DNA from: Ursus arctos
Lineage: Eukaryota > Chordata > Mammalia > Carnivora > Ursidae
Direction of reading: 5' to 3'
DNA: 64,000 nt
Assembly: GCF_023065955.2 (NCBI RefSeq)
Contig: NW_026622797.1
Span: 54,495,689 to 54,559,688, forward strand
The notes beneath the pieces were generated by a model. It did no database searches. It saw only the letters and a program-made list of their open reading frames with translations, and was not told where the DNA came from. Positions 11,165-22,815 of this stretch are shown here, piece by piece (position 1 is the first letter of the stretch; every line of letters starts with the position of its first letter). The position numbers and the translations under genes were made by a program.

Positions 11165-11350
11165 TAAGTTAACAATAACGTATTTTTTAATCATTAAATC
11201 CTCAAAACAACTGAATGAAGTAGGTCTTAGTAAATTTCACCTATGGACGAGAAACCATAGAGCCTTAGGAAAGTTAGCTAATATCCCCAGACCCAAACAG
11301 ATGGTAGGTAGCACATTGGAATTCAAATTCATGTTTTTCTGATCCCCAGA
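11165..11350 (+). mobile_element. MIR fossil (probable)
   Basis: A CCTCAAAACAACTGAATGA segment, a GAGAAACCATAGAGCC region, CTTAGGAAAGTTAGCTAAT and GGTAGGTAGCACATTGGAAT follow the order of the MIR core and 3' half (ATTTTACAGATGAGGAAACTG, then AAGTAACTTGCCC, then GGGATTCGAACCC). MIR is an ancient tRNA-derived SINE shared by mammals. Confidence 0.65.
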
Positions 11351-12894
11351 CCAATATAAGACAAAATATTCTATTTAAAAAGACAGTATTTATAATTAAA
11401 TTAATCAAAAATATTCATCAAATGACTAACATTTGGAAGGTAGCATTCCTGGCACTGACATGATAAATACATAATAAACTTTTTGTAATGGTGAGTTTCA
11501 CCTCTGGTCATGTGACTCTACTTACAATTTTATTATAGTGCTTTAGTTTTACTGCTATCTTAAACTAGTTGCAGATATATTGTTAGCTACTTCTGGTCTA
11601 CCTATTCCTACAAGATTTGTTATGAACCACATTAGAGAAATACTTCTTTTAGAGAAGTACTTCCTTTAGAAATAAAAATTGAAATTATATTAACCAATAA
11701 ATTTGTGTTATTAAAACATGTAATAATGACTGAAAACTATAGCAAAACATACAGTTATATTAAAATTAATATCTTGTAACTTATTTTTACATTTTGATTA
11801 TGACTTAAGATTTAAAATATTTACACATATTATTGAATTTATTTCATATCTTTTATACACGATTAACAATTTGAGTGGCAATATCCTATATATTAATCAT
11901 TTTCAAGTTATCTTCTATGATTTTAGTTATTTCTTACAGTTACTTACTCAGAGAACTGAAAGAGTGAGTGTGATTTCTGTTGGACTTGCCTATTGCAGCC
12001 TGAAATCAGCTGCCCATTTTATTGGATTGGTCCAGACAGCCAGATAAAGGGAAATGGTTTGTGTCCCAGCACCTCTGACAATGCTGCAGATTCCATTCCC
12101 AATGTTCTAATTTATATTGTCATCTTTTCTGCAGAATTTCTGGTCAACAACTTCAAACCTCCAAGTTCTTTTAACACAGATTTTTCCTTATTTCCTTGAA
12201 TACCTGAAGCCAGTTTCCTGTGGGGCAGAGAGTACCACCCCACCTCCCAGTTCTGGTACACTTGAGTTCTGACTCTCCCCTGGTTCCTATTTGTTCCTTT
12301 CAATTAATGGGTTTCTTCTTAAACCCTTTATCTCTTCTGGGATCTTCCCTTTCTAAATATCTGGAAAACCTTCATGTTAGGGACTGCTGCTACCTAGAGG
12401 ACAGGACTCTGTGCCGCTCCAAAAATTTTATCCTATAATCACCCCACAGAAGTCCTAGTCTGGTTCCACATCATTCCTTTCCCTTAGATGAGACCAAGCC
12501 AGTTATGGTCATATCTAAGGAATTACATATTTGTTATCAGTTAACAACTTAATGTGTAGGTCAAGGAATAATTTCAAGAAAAACTAAAATATTTCGGAAT
12601 TAACTTACTGATAGCTGAAGGGAACAAGGACTTTGTGATTTGTCCTATTTACTTAATTATCCCCAAAGTTTCCTGTTTGGCAATAGAAAAGCAGGAAGAA
12701 AGTCAGAAGGAAAAATGTTTGTTTAGTGATAGTTGGAAAGAGGAAACAATTTTCTGTTCATCTGCCAAATTAAAGAAGAACATTTTAATTTGAGGTATAA
12801 GGACAATTACCTAATTAACAGGTCCTTTCCTATAAAGGTTTAGGCACAGAATAAATAGAAATTCTTAACTGAGCAGAAATATAGAGAAGGAGAC
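11351..12894. other. Unassigned non-coding DNA
   Basis: About 1.5 kb. The part at 11950-12480 is richer in C and G than its surroundings and holds three short overlapping open frames on both strands (63-72 codons), none with a recognisable domain. It could be an old, unrecognised transposon. Confidence 0.4.
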
Positions 12895-12985
12895 TGAGAA
12901 GCCCTTTAATACTTCTGGGTATCTGTTTCTTCATCTATAAAATGAATGGCTTGGTTAAAATCATCCATAAAGTATCTTTCCACTT
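12895..12985 (+). mobile_element. MIR fossil, short
   Basis: TCTGTTTCTTCATCTATAAA followed by ATGAATGGCTTGG matches the conserved MIR segment TCAGTTTCCTCATCTGTAAA and what follows. It is a short, diverged piece. Confidence 0.55.
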
Positions 12986-13203
12986 AAATAACATAATCTA
13001 AACCCTGATCAGGAGAATCTCTGACAGCTGTCCTTTCAAATGCAGATAATTGTAAGGCTTTATATTTATTTATGTGAATATGTTTTTATAGATTAATATT
13101 AGTTAACTGGTAAATTTACATCTATCTTTATGTCTATTTTTCTATATCTATATTTATATTTCTATCTCTACTACCATTGAACAGTAGATTTTCTTTTCTT
13201 TTT

Positions 13204-13390
13204 TAATTTTATTTATTTATTTGTCACAGATAGAGAGCACAAGCAAGGGGAGGGGCAGGCAGAGCAGGCAAAGGGAGAAGCAGGCTCCCCTCTCAGCAAG
13301 GAGCCTGATGCAGGACTCGATTCCAGGACCCTGGGATCATGACCTGAGCCGAAGGCAGCCGCTTAACCAACAGACCCACCCAGGCATCCC
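13204..13390 (-). mobile_element. Carnivore SINE inserted in the tail of another SINE
   Basis: A TTTTATTTATTTATTTGTCA start, a GAGCACAAGCAAGGGGAGGGG body and a head ending CCCACCCAGGCATCC mark a minus-oriented copy. It is bounded by TTTTCTTTTCTTTTT on both sides (from 13189 and from 13391), which is tail sequence of the older SINE at 13396-13540. The 67-codon open frame here is an artefact of the SINE. Confidence 0.9.
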
Positions 13391-13395
13391 TTTTC

Positions 13396-13540
13396 TTTTC
13401 TTTTTATTAATTATTTATTTTTAAGTAGACTTCATGCCCAGTATGGAGCTCAATGGGGCTTGAATTCATGACCCCGAGGTCAAGACCTGAGTTGAGATCA
13501 AGATCTGGATGCTTGACTAACTGAATCACCCAGGTGCCCT
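13396..13540 (-). mobile_element. Older carnivore SINE (short form)
   Basis: TTAAGTAGACTTCATGCCCA, GGGGCTTGAATTCATGACCC and a head ending CACCCAGGTGCCC mark an older, shorter SINEC form without the CT-rich body. Its own target-site duplication, TAGATTTTC, sits at 13185-13193 and 13541-13549, outside the younger SINE, which proves the nesting order. Confidence 0.9.
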
Positions 13541-13759
13541 TAGATTTTCAAAATTTCTTCATTGGAAAGTACTTACTGTCTACTTTACAGGATACTAAGT
13601 GGATGGAACTAATCCCTCCTCTAATTCTTTTATGGGTGTGTGTGTGTACTGAGGGGTGGCATTTTATGTTTAATCCAGTGGTATTATCTGAGAAGGAAGC
13701 CACCAAAGGGATAAAATGCAGTATCAGTGTGTTCCAAGAAGAACAAGACCATTTCTAGA

Positions 13760-14200
13760 TAAAAGGAGCTGATGTCAAAATCAGAATGTAGTTGAGTTTT
13801 CAAAGTTGGATGGATGAGAAAAAATTCCAGAGGGAGGTAAGGGCTGGAGTAAAGGCCCAGAGGCTAAGAGGCAAGGGATATATCCAAAGGAAGGTAAATA
13901 GATCAATTTGGCTGAAGTAAAATATCAATAGCAGAATTTGAACCTGAATACCAGATCATATTGAAGAAATGATACATTTTTGTTTGTTTTCGTTGACATT
14001 GGGAAGTACTTGAAGGATTTTGAGGGAGGGATTTCTGTGGTTTACAAAAAAAATGACTAGAAGTAGAGATGGATGGGAAGAAGGGCTGATGGGAAGAATG
14101 CAAAAATTTTTTGGAATCTATTGTTATACGTTAGGCAATAGCCAATCAGGTTTGAAAGGAAAGAGGAATCACTTAGACACAGAGACTAATTGCATAATGA
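13760..14200 (-). mobile_element. L2 LINE fragment, minus orientation (diverged)
   Basis: A run of features matches the complement of the L2 3' half: AGTAAAGGCCCAGAGGCTAAG, a 'TTGAAGGATTTTGAGGGAGGG' stretch (about 14010-14030) and TTTACAAAAAAAATGACTAG. The piece is old and frame-broken, and its ends are uncertain. Confidence 0.55.
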
Positions 14201-14394
14201 AGGATAGGGAAAAGAAAACATAATTCTGGAATGGCTGTAAGAACAATGGATGTTTGAATGAAATGGGGGGCAAGATTCAGCAGCTTTGTCAAGCAGATTG
14301 TTGAATATGTAAGACTAGATTCAAAAGATTTTCCCTAGAAATACTTGAGAATGATTTGCAAAGTGATAATATTGAACAGGGTATTCCATTTTTT

Positions 14395-14524
14395 TAAATT
14401 AATATTATGTGAGGTAAGAATGATTTCATTTTTAAATGAGAAAACTGAAACTCGGGTAGGTTACATGGGCTGCTTAAAGTCACATGATTAGTCATCACCT
14501 ACATTGAGATTCATATTCTGTTTG
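14395..14524 (+). mobile_element. MIR fossil
   Basis: TTTTTAAATGAGAAAACTGA, then AAACTCGGGTAGGTTACATG, then TTAAAGTCACATGATTAGT match the MIR core (TTTACAGATGAGGAAACTGA, then AGGTCACACAGCTAGTAAG). A carnivore SINE inserted directly after it. Confidence 0.8.
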
Positions 14525-14538
14525 AAGTAACAGGTTTA

Positions 14539-14722
14539 GGGGCCCTTGGGTGGCTCAGTCGGTTGAGCATCTGCCTTCAGCTCAGGCCATGATCTCAGAG
14601 TCCTGGGATTGAACCCTGCATCTGGCTCCCTGCTCAGCATGGGGTGGAGGTGGGGGGTCTGCTTCTCCCTCTGTCCCTCACCTCTGTGTCTCTTTCAAAT
14701 AAATAAAAGCTTTAAAAATAAA
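14539..14722 (+). mobile_element. Carnivore SINE (SINEC), older subfamily
   Basis: The head GGGGCCCTTGGGTGGCTCAG, the GGTTGAGCATCTGCCTTCAG segment, a G-rich insertion GGGGTGGAGGTGGGGGG and the tail TTTCAAATAAATAAAAGC define it. An imperfect 14-bp target-site duplication, AAGTAACAGGTTTA against AAGTAACCAGTGTA, lies at 14525-14538 and 14723-14736. Confidence 0.92.
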
Positions 14723-15134
14723 AAGTAACCAGTGTAGTATTGACTTCTTTTCTGAGACTTTTTTTGAGAAAGAGAGAAATTAAGAGAGTAGTACCTTTTT
14801 TCTTTTTTTTTTGGTTCGCATGTTTGTCTTGGTATAGAAGGAGAGGATGATGCTAAGTGAGAATAGTTTTCTCTGCTGATGATATAAGGTTTGGGAAGAG
14901 ACCAGTGAGAAAAGGAACCAAAGTACAAGCTGACTTCAGGAAGGAGAGGAACTACTTTTCCTTTGCGACAGGAAGGAAGTCAGAGACATGGAGTCATTGG
15001 AGTCCATGTCAAGAAACTTGGGTGCTCTGGAGATGAGTGGGAAAATGTAAAAATTTTATGGAGTAATGAGTTGAATATTTGAATTTCTGAGAAAAGTGAG
15101 AAAACCAGATGAAAGTAAATAGCATGACTATACG

Positions 15135-15886
15135 CAGTTGACTCTTGCACATTATAGGTGTTAGTTAGGGGTGCTGACCGGACATTAAAAAAAATCGAGG
15201 TATAACTTTGACTTCCCCAGAACTTAACTATTAATAGCCTCCTGTTGACCAGAAGCCTTACTAATAACATATTAACACATATTTTATATGTTATATGTAT
15301 TATATATGGTGTTATTACAATAAAGCAGGCTAGAGAAAATAAAGTGCTATTAAGAAAATCATAGAGAAAACACATTTACAGTACTATACTGTATTTGTTA
15401 ATACCATAAGTTTATGTCATCTGTTACAAAATGAGTTATCTCAACCACATCAATATTGTCTTATATGATACAAAACATTATAGATACTGTACATATTACT
15501 AACACTAGACATCAAAAATGAAAAGAAAATGTGAAAAATTAATATTTATTTACAGATATAATGATCCATGCATTGATAGTAAAGAAGCAGCAATGTGATT
15601 GCTCTGTGATAGCCTAGTATAATTGATATGATTCCTTCATGGTAGTCTGGCCTATACACTAATGAATGAATCATTATAAAAATTTTTAGCATATAGTGTT
15701 ACGGTCATATTCAAATACAGTATTAAAAACATTACTGTTCGACATTTCTAGGCTACATGGTTCATGTGTGACTTTTTTCAAATTGTCACAAATCTCCAAA
15801 AATTTTTCCAATATATTTGTTGAAAAAATAATCTGCACATAAGTGGGCTCATGCAGTTCAAACCCATGTTGTTCAAGCCTCAACTA
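15135..15886. mobile_element. Tigger-like (pogo/Tc1-mariner) DNA transposon, non-autonomous
   Basis: The left end CAGTTGACTCTTGCAC and the right end GTTGTTCAAGCCTCAACTA are imperfect terminal inverted repeats matching the Tigger2-type end CAGTTGACCCTTGAACAAC. Inner segments such as ACTTTGACTTCCCCAGAACT and GCCTCCTGTTGACC also fit that family. The right end is followed by TA, the usual target. At about 750 bp it is longer than the roughly 430-bp MITE I remember, so it keeps extra internal sequence (about 15415-15800). No transposase frame survives; the 131-codon minus-strand open frame at 14980-15375 is antisense chance. Confidence 0.78.
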
Positions 15887-16364
15887 TAGTCAACTTCTGT
15901 GACTTTTTATAACAATGATTAAAATCCAAGAGGCCGTATTTACTCAAAGAATATTGCATTTAAAGTAGTGTTACATTACCTATAAATTAAAACTGTATAT
16001 TCAGGTCAAAATTACTTTTACTTTGCAAAGAGTAACATATTATTTTCAGAGAATTAGTTAGGACTATCATTTCTCTCTGCAGCTTCTGGCAGCTCTCATA
16101 GCTTGACTGGCAGGTCAGCTTATCAGTTGGAAGTGCTTTCCAAACTGACCTCCCTAAATGAGTCATGCACATCTTTACTTCCCTTAGTTAGCAATATAAG
16201 AAAATGGAATAAGTAGAAAAATTATGACCAATTTAACATTTTTAATAAGCCATACTTTTCATCATTTAATGGTAATTATGTATACAAAATAGTACAAAAA
16301 CAAAGTACAGGTGTATGACTTACTGAATTATCCATCACAGAAAGGATAAATCACATGAAGTTAT
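15887..16364. other. Unassigned non-coding DNA
   Basis: AT-rich sequence without a recognised repeat or gene. Confidence 0.4.
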
Positions 16365-17310
16365 GGTGGTCAGGAAGGGTTTAAAGGAGGATGTGAGATG
16401 AATCAACCTTTGAATTATCTTTTGGATTTAGAAATATGAAGCGTATGGAATAAGGAATTACGAGCAAAGTAGAAATGGGAGTTGTTTCTGGAACAATGAA
16501 TAAACTAAATTGACTGAAAAGATTTAGATAAGTAAAATGGATATTGCTGGAAAAATAGTTTGGCATTAGATATAGAAGAGAATATTCATTTATAAAATGA
16601 AGAAAATAAATTTTAAGCAGTGTTTAATGTGTTCCAGGTAGGTGTTTCAAAGATTACTTTGATGGAAGATGTGATGATCCAATATACATTAAGTGCCACT
16701 GGCCTGACCAGGCCAATGGCAGAGAGAATTGAAAGAAATGAACAAAAGTCACGTAAAAGAGATTTAAAAGAGGAAAGGCTATTCTGTTCACAAATAATAT
16801 AATAAATAAAGGCATGGGAGAATCAAAGCGATTGCTATATCCAGACAAGAATTCTAATAGAGTATAGGAAGTGTGTGGAAATGAAATTGGAAAACGTAGC
16901 CAAAGCTAAGATGCAAAAGGCCATGTTAAACGACTTGGAATTTATCTTGCATAAAATGGGGACTCCACAAAGTTGTTTTTAAGCACAAGAATAGGCAGAG
17001 ATAAAATTAGAGGAAAGTTTCATTTGTTTGGTTGCTTGTCCTAAGGAAGTGATAGGTAAAACTTGAATTTGTCTGGATGATGAAGAAGCGGTGGCCAGGA
17101 GAGCAAAAAACTAAAGACACAAAGCTCAGTCAATATTTGGGAGAATATACTAGAGGATGAAATATACAGGAGGACAAATAGGTTGTAGGATAAAAGGACT
17201 TGATAAAAGAGTGAAATCTAAATGTTAAATTATCTAGAAGTAGAAATAAAGATCCAGATTTGTGGCCATCTGAATAGATACAAAAATGAATAGAATTGAA
17301 AGCACCTGGT
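16365..17310 (-). mobile_element. L2 LINE remnants, minus orientation (composite)
   Basis: GGTGGTCAGGAAGGGTTTAA at 16367 matches the complement of the L2 3' end, and AAGGCCATGTTAAACGACTT with TGGAATTTATCTTGCATAAA near 16918-16955 matches the complement of the segment just upstream. Pieces are diverged and partly rearranged, so this may be two copies. The family call comes from memory of L2. Confidence 0.5.
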
Positions 17311-17984
17311 ATAGAAGTTAAGGAATTATGAAACCCCACCACACTGCAAAAGGAATTATGAAATCCACTAGTGAACAGCTTATCATGATAGCTATTTTTC
17401 ATTACCTACTATTACTACACAGATGACTGGGTACCAGTAGATTGTGAACAAAATGGCTGAAAAAAGATGGCATAGACACTGGATTTCACAGACCAGAAGA
17501 AGATAAGTTATTAAAGGAGATTTGCAGAAGAATGGTCTGGAAATTGGCAACAGGGATCCAGGAAAATGCTAGACTTGATACACGAAATATAGGAAAATGA
17601 GGGTCTTCCTTGTTAGGCTGTGAAGAAGATGATACTATCAGATATACATTAGGAAGCAGACAGAGAATCCTAGCAGGTAACGGAACATGTAGAGGGATTT
17701 CTTGACGCCACAAAATGAGAAAATCCTGAGAGTTATACATCCTTTGCCCATTTACCCAAAAAACACATTCAAAAAACAATTTCAGCAGGTTCATGGGTCC
17801 TCTGACTGCCATTCACAGACATCAGTGGACAATACCAGCCACTATAGAAAGCAGCAGGTAGAGGACTGGGCCAACTCAGGGTGCCAGTATGGGAAAACCA
17901 AGGTGACTGTAAGGTGTTGAGACACAAATACATATAAAAGAAGAGGTTTAATTATCCCAGTTGAAAATAAGGAAAGAGACTTCC
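17311..17984. other. Unassigned non-coding DNA with a 30-bp partial duplication
   Basis: AGGAATTATGAAA at 17321-17333 recurs at 17351-17363, followed by similar bases, giving a short tandem duplication with a 30-bp period. Overlapping open frames on both strands at 17486-17920 have no recognisable domain. Confidence 0.45.
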
Positions 17985-18240
17985 CACACCCCTTTTTCTC
18001 AGAGCATTTCCTTTAGAAAACTTGTAAGTACTAGCTCTTCTCTTTGAAATGTATGTAAATCCTTTTGAAGAGTAATCAGCCCTCTTTTTGAAAATGTCTG
18101 GGATGTCTTTTTGTGACAAATGTCTTTCTCTAGGACATGGGAACCATCTCTTTGAAATGTAAAACCCCCCTATCTCCCAGTTTCTGTAGCAGGGTGGGCA
18201 CCTTGCTCACATTTTGCAAAACTATCTCCTATCATAAAGA
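17985..18240 (+). mobile_element. LTR fragment related to the one at 37.7 kb
   Basis: CTCAGAGCATTTCCTTTAGA and the following AAACTTGT match TTAGAGCATTTACTTTAGAA and AACTTGT at about 37719-37743. AATGTCTTTCTCTAGGACAT here matches AATGCCTTTCTCAAGGACCT there. The two are diverged copies of one LTR-type repeat (endogenous-retrovirus family; I think MER34-like, not certain). The ends here are unclear. Confidence 0.55.
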
Positions 18241-18408
18241 TTTAAGAAGTTTGTTTTTCTCTAGATAAAGCTAGTTAGCTAACACAGATGGTAAGCTCAA
18301 CTACCAGAGAAGGTTAAGATAAACTGTGTATGACAAATGCTATTTTCAAGTCCTTTTACTTGAGGATAGTTATTGTATATCTTGAAAGAAACTTCTATGT
18401 AATGCATT

Positions 18409-19155
18409 TGTGGGGAAGAAAAAGATAATTTCCCTCTACCCTTCTAGATTCCTCACTCAGCCTCTCCCCCCTCCACCCTGCCCCTGTAATAAAAGAGAGA
18501 GTAACAGGAGAAAAACAAACAGATGTTTAATAACATGTATATTTCCTGTGTTCATGAGGCGTACCTGGGAAAACTGAGTAACACTTCCAAATGGCTCAAA
18601 CCACCACCTTATATACCATCTCTACTAAAAACAAAGGATCTTGGAAGAAAGGGGAGGGCAGTTATGGCAGATTACCCAGAAAAGTATAGTAATCAAGGGT
18701 ATGGTGGTTATACAGATTTCAGTTTCTGCCTTCACCATTGACAGAGTGTCTACTGATTTAGACATCCTTCAGTTCCTGGTACAGAGAGACACCCTTACAA
18801 ATGGGGATTTCCCTTATAAACGTAAATGTCTCTCACAAAGGAGCAACTTCTCAGTTTTTAGAGCTTTTCTTACCTCTGCTGTTTCTTAAAAATAATTAGC
18901 CTAAAATAATCCTTACGCCAAAGAGACATATTTTGGGAGCAAATTCTGCTCCCCTCCAGGTTGTATGTGCTTGGCTATATAAAAGGTTGAGATTTCTTTC
19001 TGTCTTTGCAGTCTCTTAGCAGATCGCCTGTAACGCACATCACATTCTGGTTTAATGCTTATTCAATAATAAAAGTGTTTTCTCTCTCTACTACCTTTGT
19101 GGAGAGGATTTCTGGGTTGGGAAAATATTTTATTTTTAATTATATTTCCCCTTCA
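18409..19155 (+). mobile_element. LTR-like element, probably ERVL class
   Basis: It starts TGTGGGGAAG and ends with LTR-like features: a TATA-like TATATAAAAGG at about 18976, then AATAATAAAAGTGTTTTC at about 19064 as a polyadenylation region, then CT-rich sequence. The interior has no coding frame. I suspect an ERVL-type LTR of the MER21/MLT2 kind; the exact family and right end need a library search. Confidence 0.5.
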
Positions 19156-19524
19156 AGGGTTGGGTAAGGATTGTACATCTAAGGGACCTTAATATAACTA
19201 GGAAAAGTCAACTTTCTAATTACAATTTTTGGTAAAGCCGTTACAGGAATTCTGTAAATCTTCTCATCTAAGTGTCTTGTCAGGAATCGGTAATTGTGGT
19301 GTCTGGAGCTTAAGCATATGTAGCTGAACAAGGTGACTCCAAAGTTCCTTTTAGCCCAGAAGTCTATGATTTTCTCATACTGATTTTCTTTATGGAGTGG
19401 GAAAACTTGATTCAATTAACTTCTCTCATTTCAGTCATTAACACATTATATAAAAGTTTATTTACGATTTTGTGTCAATATATATTATTTTGGTATACCA
19501 ATGATTTTAGTCCTTAATTTATAT
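19156..19524. other. Unassigned non-coding DNA between two LTR-like segments
   Basis: No gene or named repeat is recognised. It could be provirus interior, but there is no gag, pol or env reading frame. Confidence 0.35.
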
Positions 19525-20140
19525 TGTTGGGAAGGAAAACTTTCTACCTTTCAAAGATTCTTCTAGCTGGTTTAAGAATTAAATTGACATGAGACAGATT
19601 AATAAGGGAAAATCAAATTTAATTTCATACATACAAGTACCCCACATACATGAAATGTTCAAAGACAAAAAGATAAAATGAGGTCTATATGCCATCCTGA
19701 GCTAAGACGTGGGATAGAAGCCTGGGGCTTCAAAACGGAGGAGGACAATTCACAGGGCAATAAGAAGAGCAGATGTTTGGTAATTAGATGCTTGCCTTTA
19801 CCATACAGATGGGTCACTCAGATAATCTCTCTCTCTGGTAAAAACTCTTATTCTGGAAAAGATACCCATTTTAGATGTTTCTACATAGTGGGTGGGGAGG
19901 AAAGTTTCTCTTGAGCCCAAGGGGCCTCGAATGTTTTCAGCTCAAAACAGTCCACATGCCCAGGTGCCACACTTTGGGGAGACCTGTTCTGAACTGCTGC
20001 AATATTATGCAGGTGGTGTTTTCCTGTGTGTGCACCAGATATCAAAAAATCGGAGGAACAGTTTTGAATTTTGAAATTTGGTTACTAATTAAATCCTCTC
20101 CCAAATATTCCTTATTACCTGTTTATCTTTCTTTATAGCA
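19525..20140 (+). mobile_element. Second LTR-like element, probably ERVL class
   Basis: It begins TGTTGGGAAGGAAAACTTTC, close to the start of the element at 18409, and soon after has AGACAGATTAATAAGGG and TTTAATTTCATACATAC, comparable to the TTTAATAACATGTATA region there. Overlapping short open frames at 19678-20138 are in different frames and show no retroviral motif. The right boundary is approximate. Confidence 0.45.
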
Positions 20141-22662
20141 TTTTTCCTTTTTTTTTTTTTTTCTCTTGAAGTCTTTCCACCCCCTACTAATTTGTTACCT
20201 ACCAAAAGACTGCTTGAATGTTTCTTATATGTACCGTTCCTTGGAAATTCACACTGGTGTCTTCATTTCCTTCTGAGTAGGATTTCAGTTTCTTTCTAAC
20301 CACCATAACCTCTTGCACTTTATTCACTTTTCTTAGGAGTCTCTGAATATGCATGCCAAACTAACAGCAAATCCTGTCTTGACCCCCATTAGCATACTTG
20401 AAATTTATTAGCTCTTCCCCTTTTGTCCAGAAGCGTAGTTTTTGTTAGGCAGGGTCTCCCAGGTTCCGGCGTCTTCAGCAGCAATCCTTGATAAGCTGAG
20501 CACGGTGGAAAGCCTGTGTGTTAAATAGAGGTCCAAGTTTTGCCACCACCCTGTCCAGATGAGCCACTATTTAATCTTCATTTGTTATGGGCCTGACAGC
20601 ACTAAACAAAGAGTCTCTGCTTCATATAAAAGCTTTAAAAAAAATTGTCTTAATTGACTCCTTTTGATACTTGCACTGTAGCTACATCCCCCAGACAAAC
20701 TACTAAAGACACAATGATTACAAAACGAGTAGAATAGGAAATGCTTGCCACCAGAACAAGGAACACAATGAATGAGATATGGGAGGGGCCCTGAAAGGCT
20801 TTTAGGTTCACCCTTTTCTCTTTTAAAAAGATTTCTTGTTCATTTTCAACCTCTAGTTTAAGAAGTAAAAGAAACAATGTTCTCTTAGCAGTGTTTGGGA
20901 GATGACCTTTTCTCTCCCCAGTGTCTGAATAGGAAACTCTAACTCCCTAGAGCTAGAATCAAAGAAATCTTGTGGAAAACAAAACAAAACAAAACACAAC
21001 AGTAAAACCCCTAGGCAGATCAGGTCTTGGACCATTATTTCCAGAAAGAATATATATAAACAGAAGTTCCAGAAATAACGTGAAGTCAGATTTCATGAAC
21101 TATTCATCATATCTGATTTAATGAGATCATTATAACTGGCATTTGGCATGTGTTAATAGCATCTAACACAGATACTTCTTTTCTTCTTTTTTGACTATTG
21201 AATGAATAATGGTCCATGATTTAGGTTTTCTTAATGGCTCCTTAATATCAACTCTTTGGGGAAGAAAAACTGATAAAATGTATGACATTTATTTTATATT
21301 AGTAGCATGGAAAGTGTGCATGTTTGTAATCAAGGTGGATTTTTATACTGCAGCTCTAATGATTTCTCATGAAAAGTGGGTATTATAAGGAGTGCATCTC
21401 CTCAGTGAGTATCAAATGGCAGCACATTACCCAGCGATGGGAGAAAAAACACAGACACTAGGACACTATTGCTGATTTATAAAGGAAGCAGAATCTTATG
21501 CTTTTCAAAGAATTCATCACTTAATGGAAGCTTTCATAAGCTACACATTGATGGGCTAGAATTTTCCTTCCATATGTTAGAAATTATTATCTGCAAAAAA
21601 AGCAGAGAGAAGAACTTCTTTTGTCCCGTTCTCACCTATGACTCTCCCTACAGGTACATTCTCTGTTATTTTCTGGTGTAGGAAGGGTAGAAAGAGGGCA
21701 TTATTTCCTTTCGCTTCTAGCCTTAAGGAAATTTCCAGATGAGGGATAATGTTGTGCCCCATCCCCTAACATTTTTCTTAGCCTCCTAATCTTGAACCAA
21801 ATTAATTAGAAGACTAAATTTGCTGCTGACTTCAGAGGAACTTCATGTACAGGAAAGCTCAGGATGAGATGACACGTTATCAACCTAATCCAAGAGAAGG
21901 GCTAGCACTTTTGCTGACACAACATATAGCATTGATAATAGGTTGGAGTTAGTATGACAGTGTAGAGTACAGAAGTCTATGTAACTGGAAAAGGAAATCA
22001 TTTAAACATTGTGTTCTGCTCCCTGCTCAGATTATAAAATATGGTAACAACTGTTTCTGAATGTTAAATGCCATGGACCCCCCAAATTGCCTCTGGTAAG
22101 AATATTTCCTCTCTTCTTTCCTCTTATGATAATCTTGAGTCATTCAGGGTGTACACAACTGTTATTTGGATTCATTATGCAAATTTGCATACTCTTGCTC
22201 GCCAGTACTTCCAACTCCATGTTTCAGCAGCTTTTTTCAGAGAAAAAGAGTACTGAATTAGAATTTCCATATTGGAAAGAATCAGTTCCCTTTCTCCATG
22301 TCCCTTTCCTCTCAAAATCCTCCACATGTTTCCTGCTGGCTCCTTTTTTCAGCTCTATTTTTATTAGAAGCAACCAAGAGACATACATGCTTTTCAAGCC
22401 ATTTTCCAAGCCCCATAGTAAAAGTAATCCCATCATTAGCAAGCCTTTTACCTCCTGCCCACCTGCAATGACCATGCTAACATTGAAGTAGGGAGCTGGG
22501 ACTCTGTTCAGTATTGCAGTTATGATCATTAACAGTATTTATGATCTCTTATTTCTTTCTATGTCTCTGAAAAACAAATCATATTAATGATTATTCCTTT
22601 GAGTACTTCACAGATGAGCAAGAGGGAAGAAATGTTGGAATTTGCTCATTGATGATCAAATT
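20141..22662. other. Unassigned non-coding DNA
   Basis: About 2.5 kb with no gene I can support. It contains a T run at 20148-20162 and a short (AAAAC)n run at about 20977-20996. The largest open frame (22087-22491, 134 codons) and its antisense partner have no recognisable domain, homologue or codon bias visible to me. Confidence 0.45.
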
Positions 22663-22815
22663 TAAGTGAGCATTACAATCACCTGTGGAGCTTTTTTTTT
22701 TTTTAAAGTACTGTGGGATCTCTTTTAATAGATGGGACTCAAGCATTTGTTTTTACCAAGTGCTTCAGGTGGTTCAGATGCAGTGGTTCAAAACCTACAT
22801 TTGGGAACCTGTATC
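22663..22815 (+). mobile_element. MER5-like hAT-Charlie remnant
   Basis: AGTGAGCATTACAATCACCT with a following GGAGCTT matches the MER5A segment GAGCATCAGAATCACCTGG. The later ATGCAGTGGTTCAAAACCTA stretch fits its far side. A 12-base T run sits in the middle. It is a non-autonomous DNA transposon fossil with no frame. Confidence 0.55.

Noticed and set aside
14980..15375. 131-codon minus-strand open frame
   Set aside because: Most of it lies inside the Tigger-like DNA transposon, antisense, with no transposase motif.
22087..22491. Longest plus-strand open frame (134 codons) and its antisense partner
   Set aside because: No recognisable domain or signal, open on both strands at once, no splice or promoter context; length is within chance for this composition.
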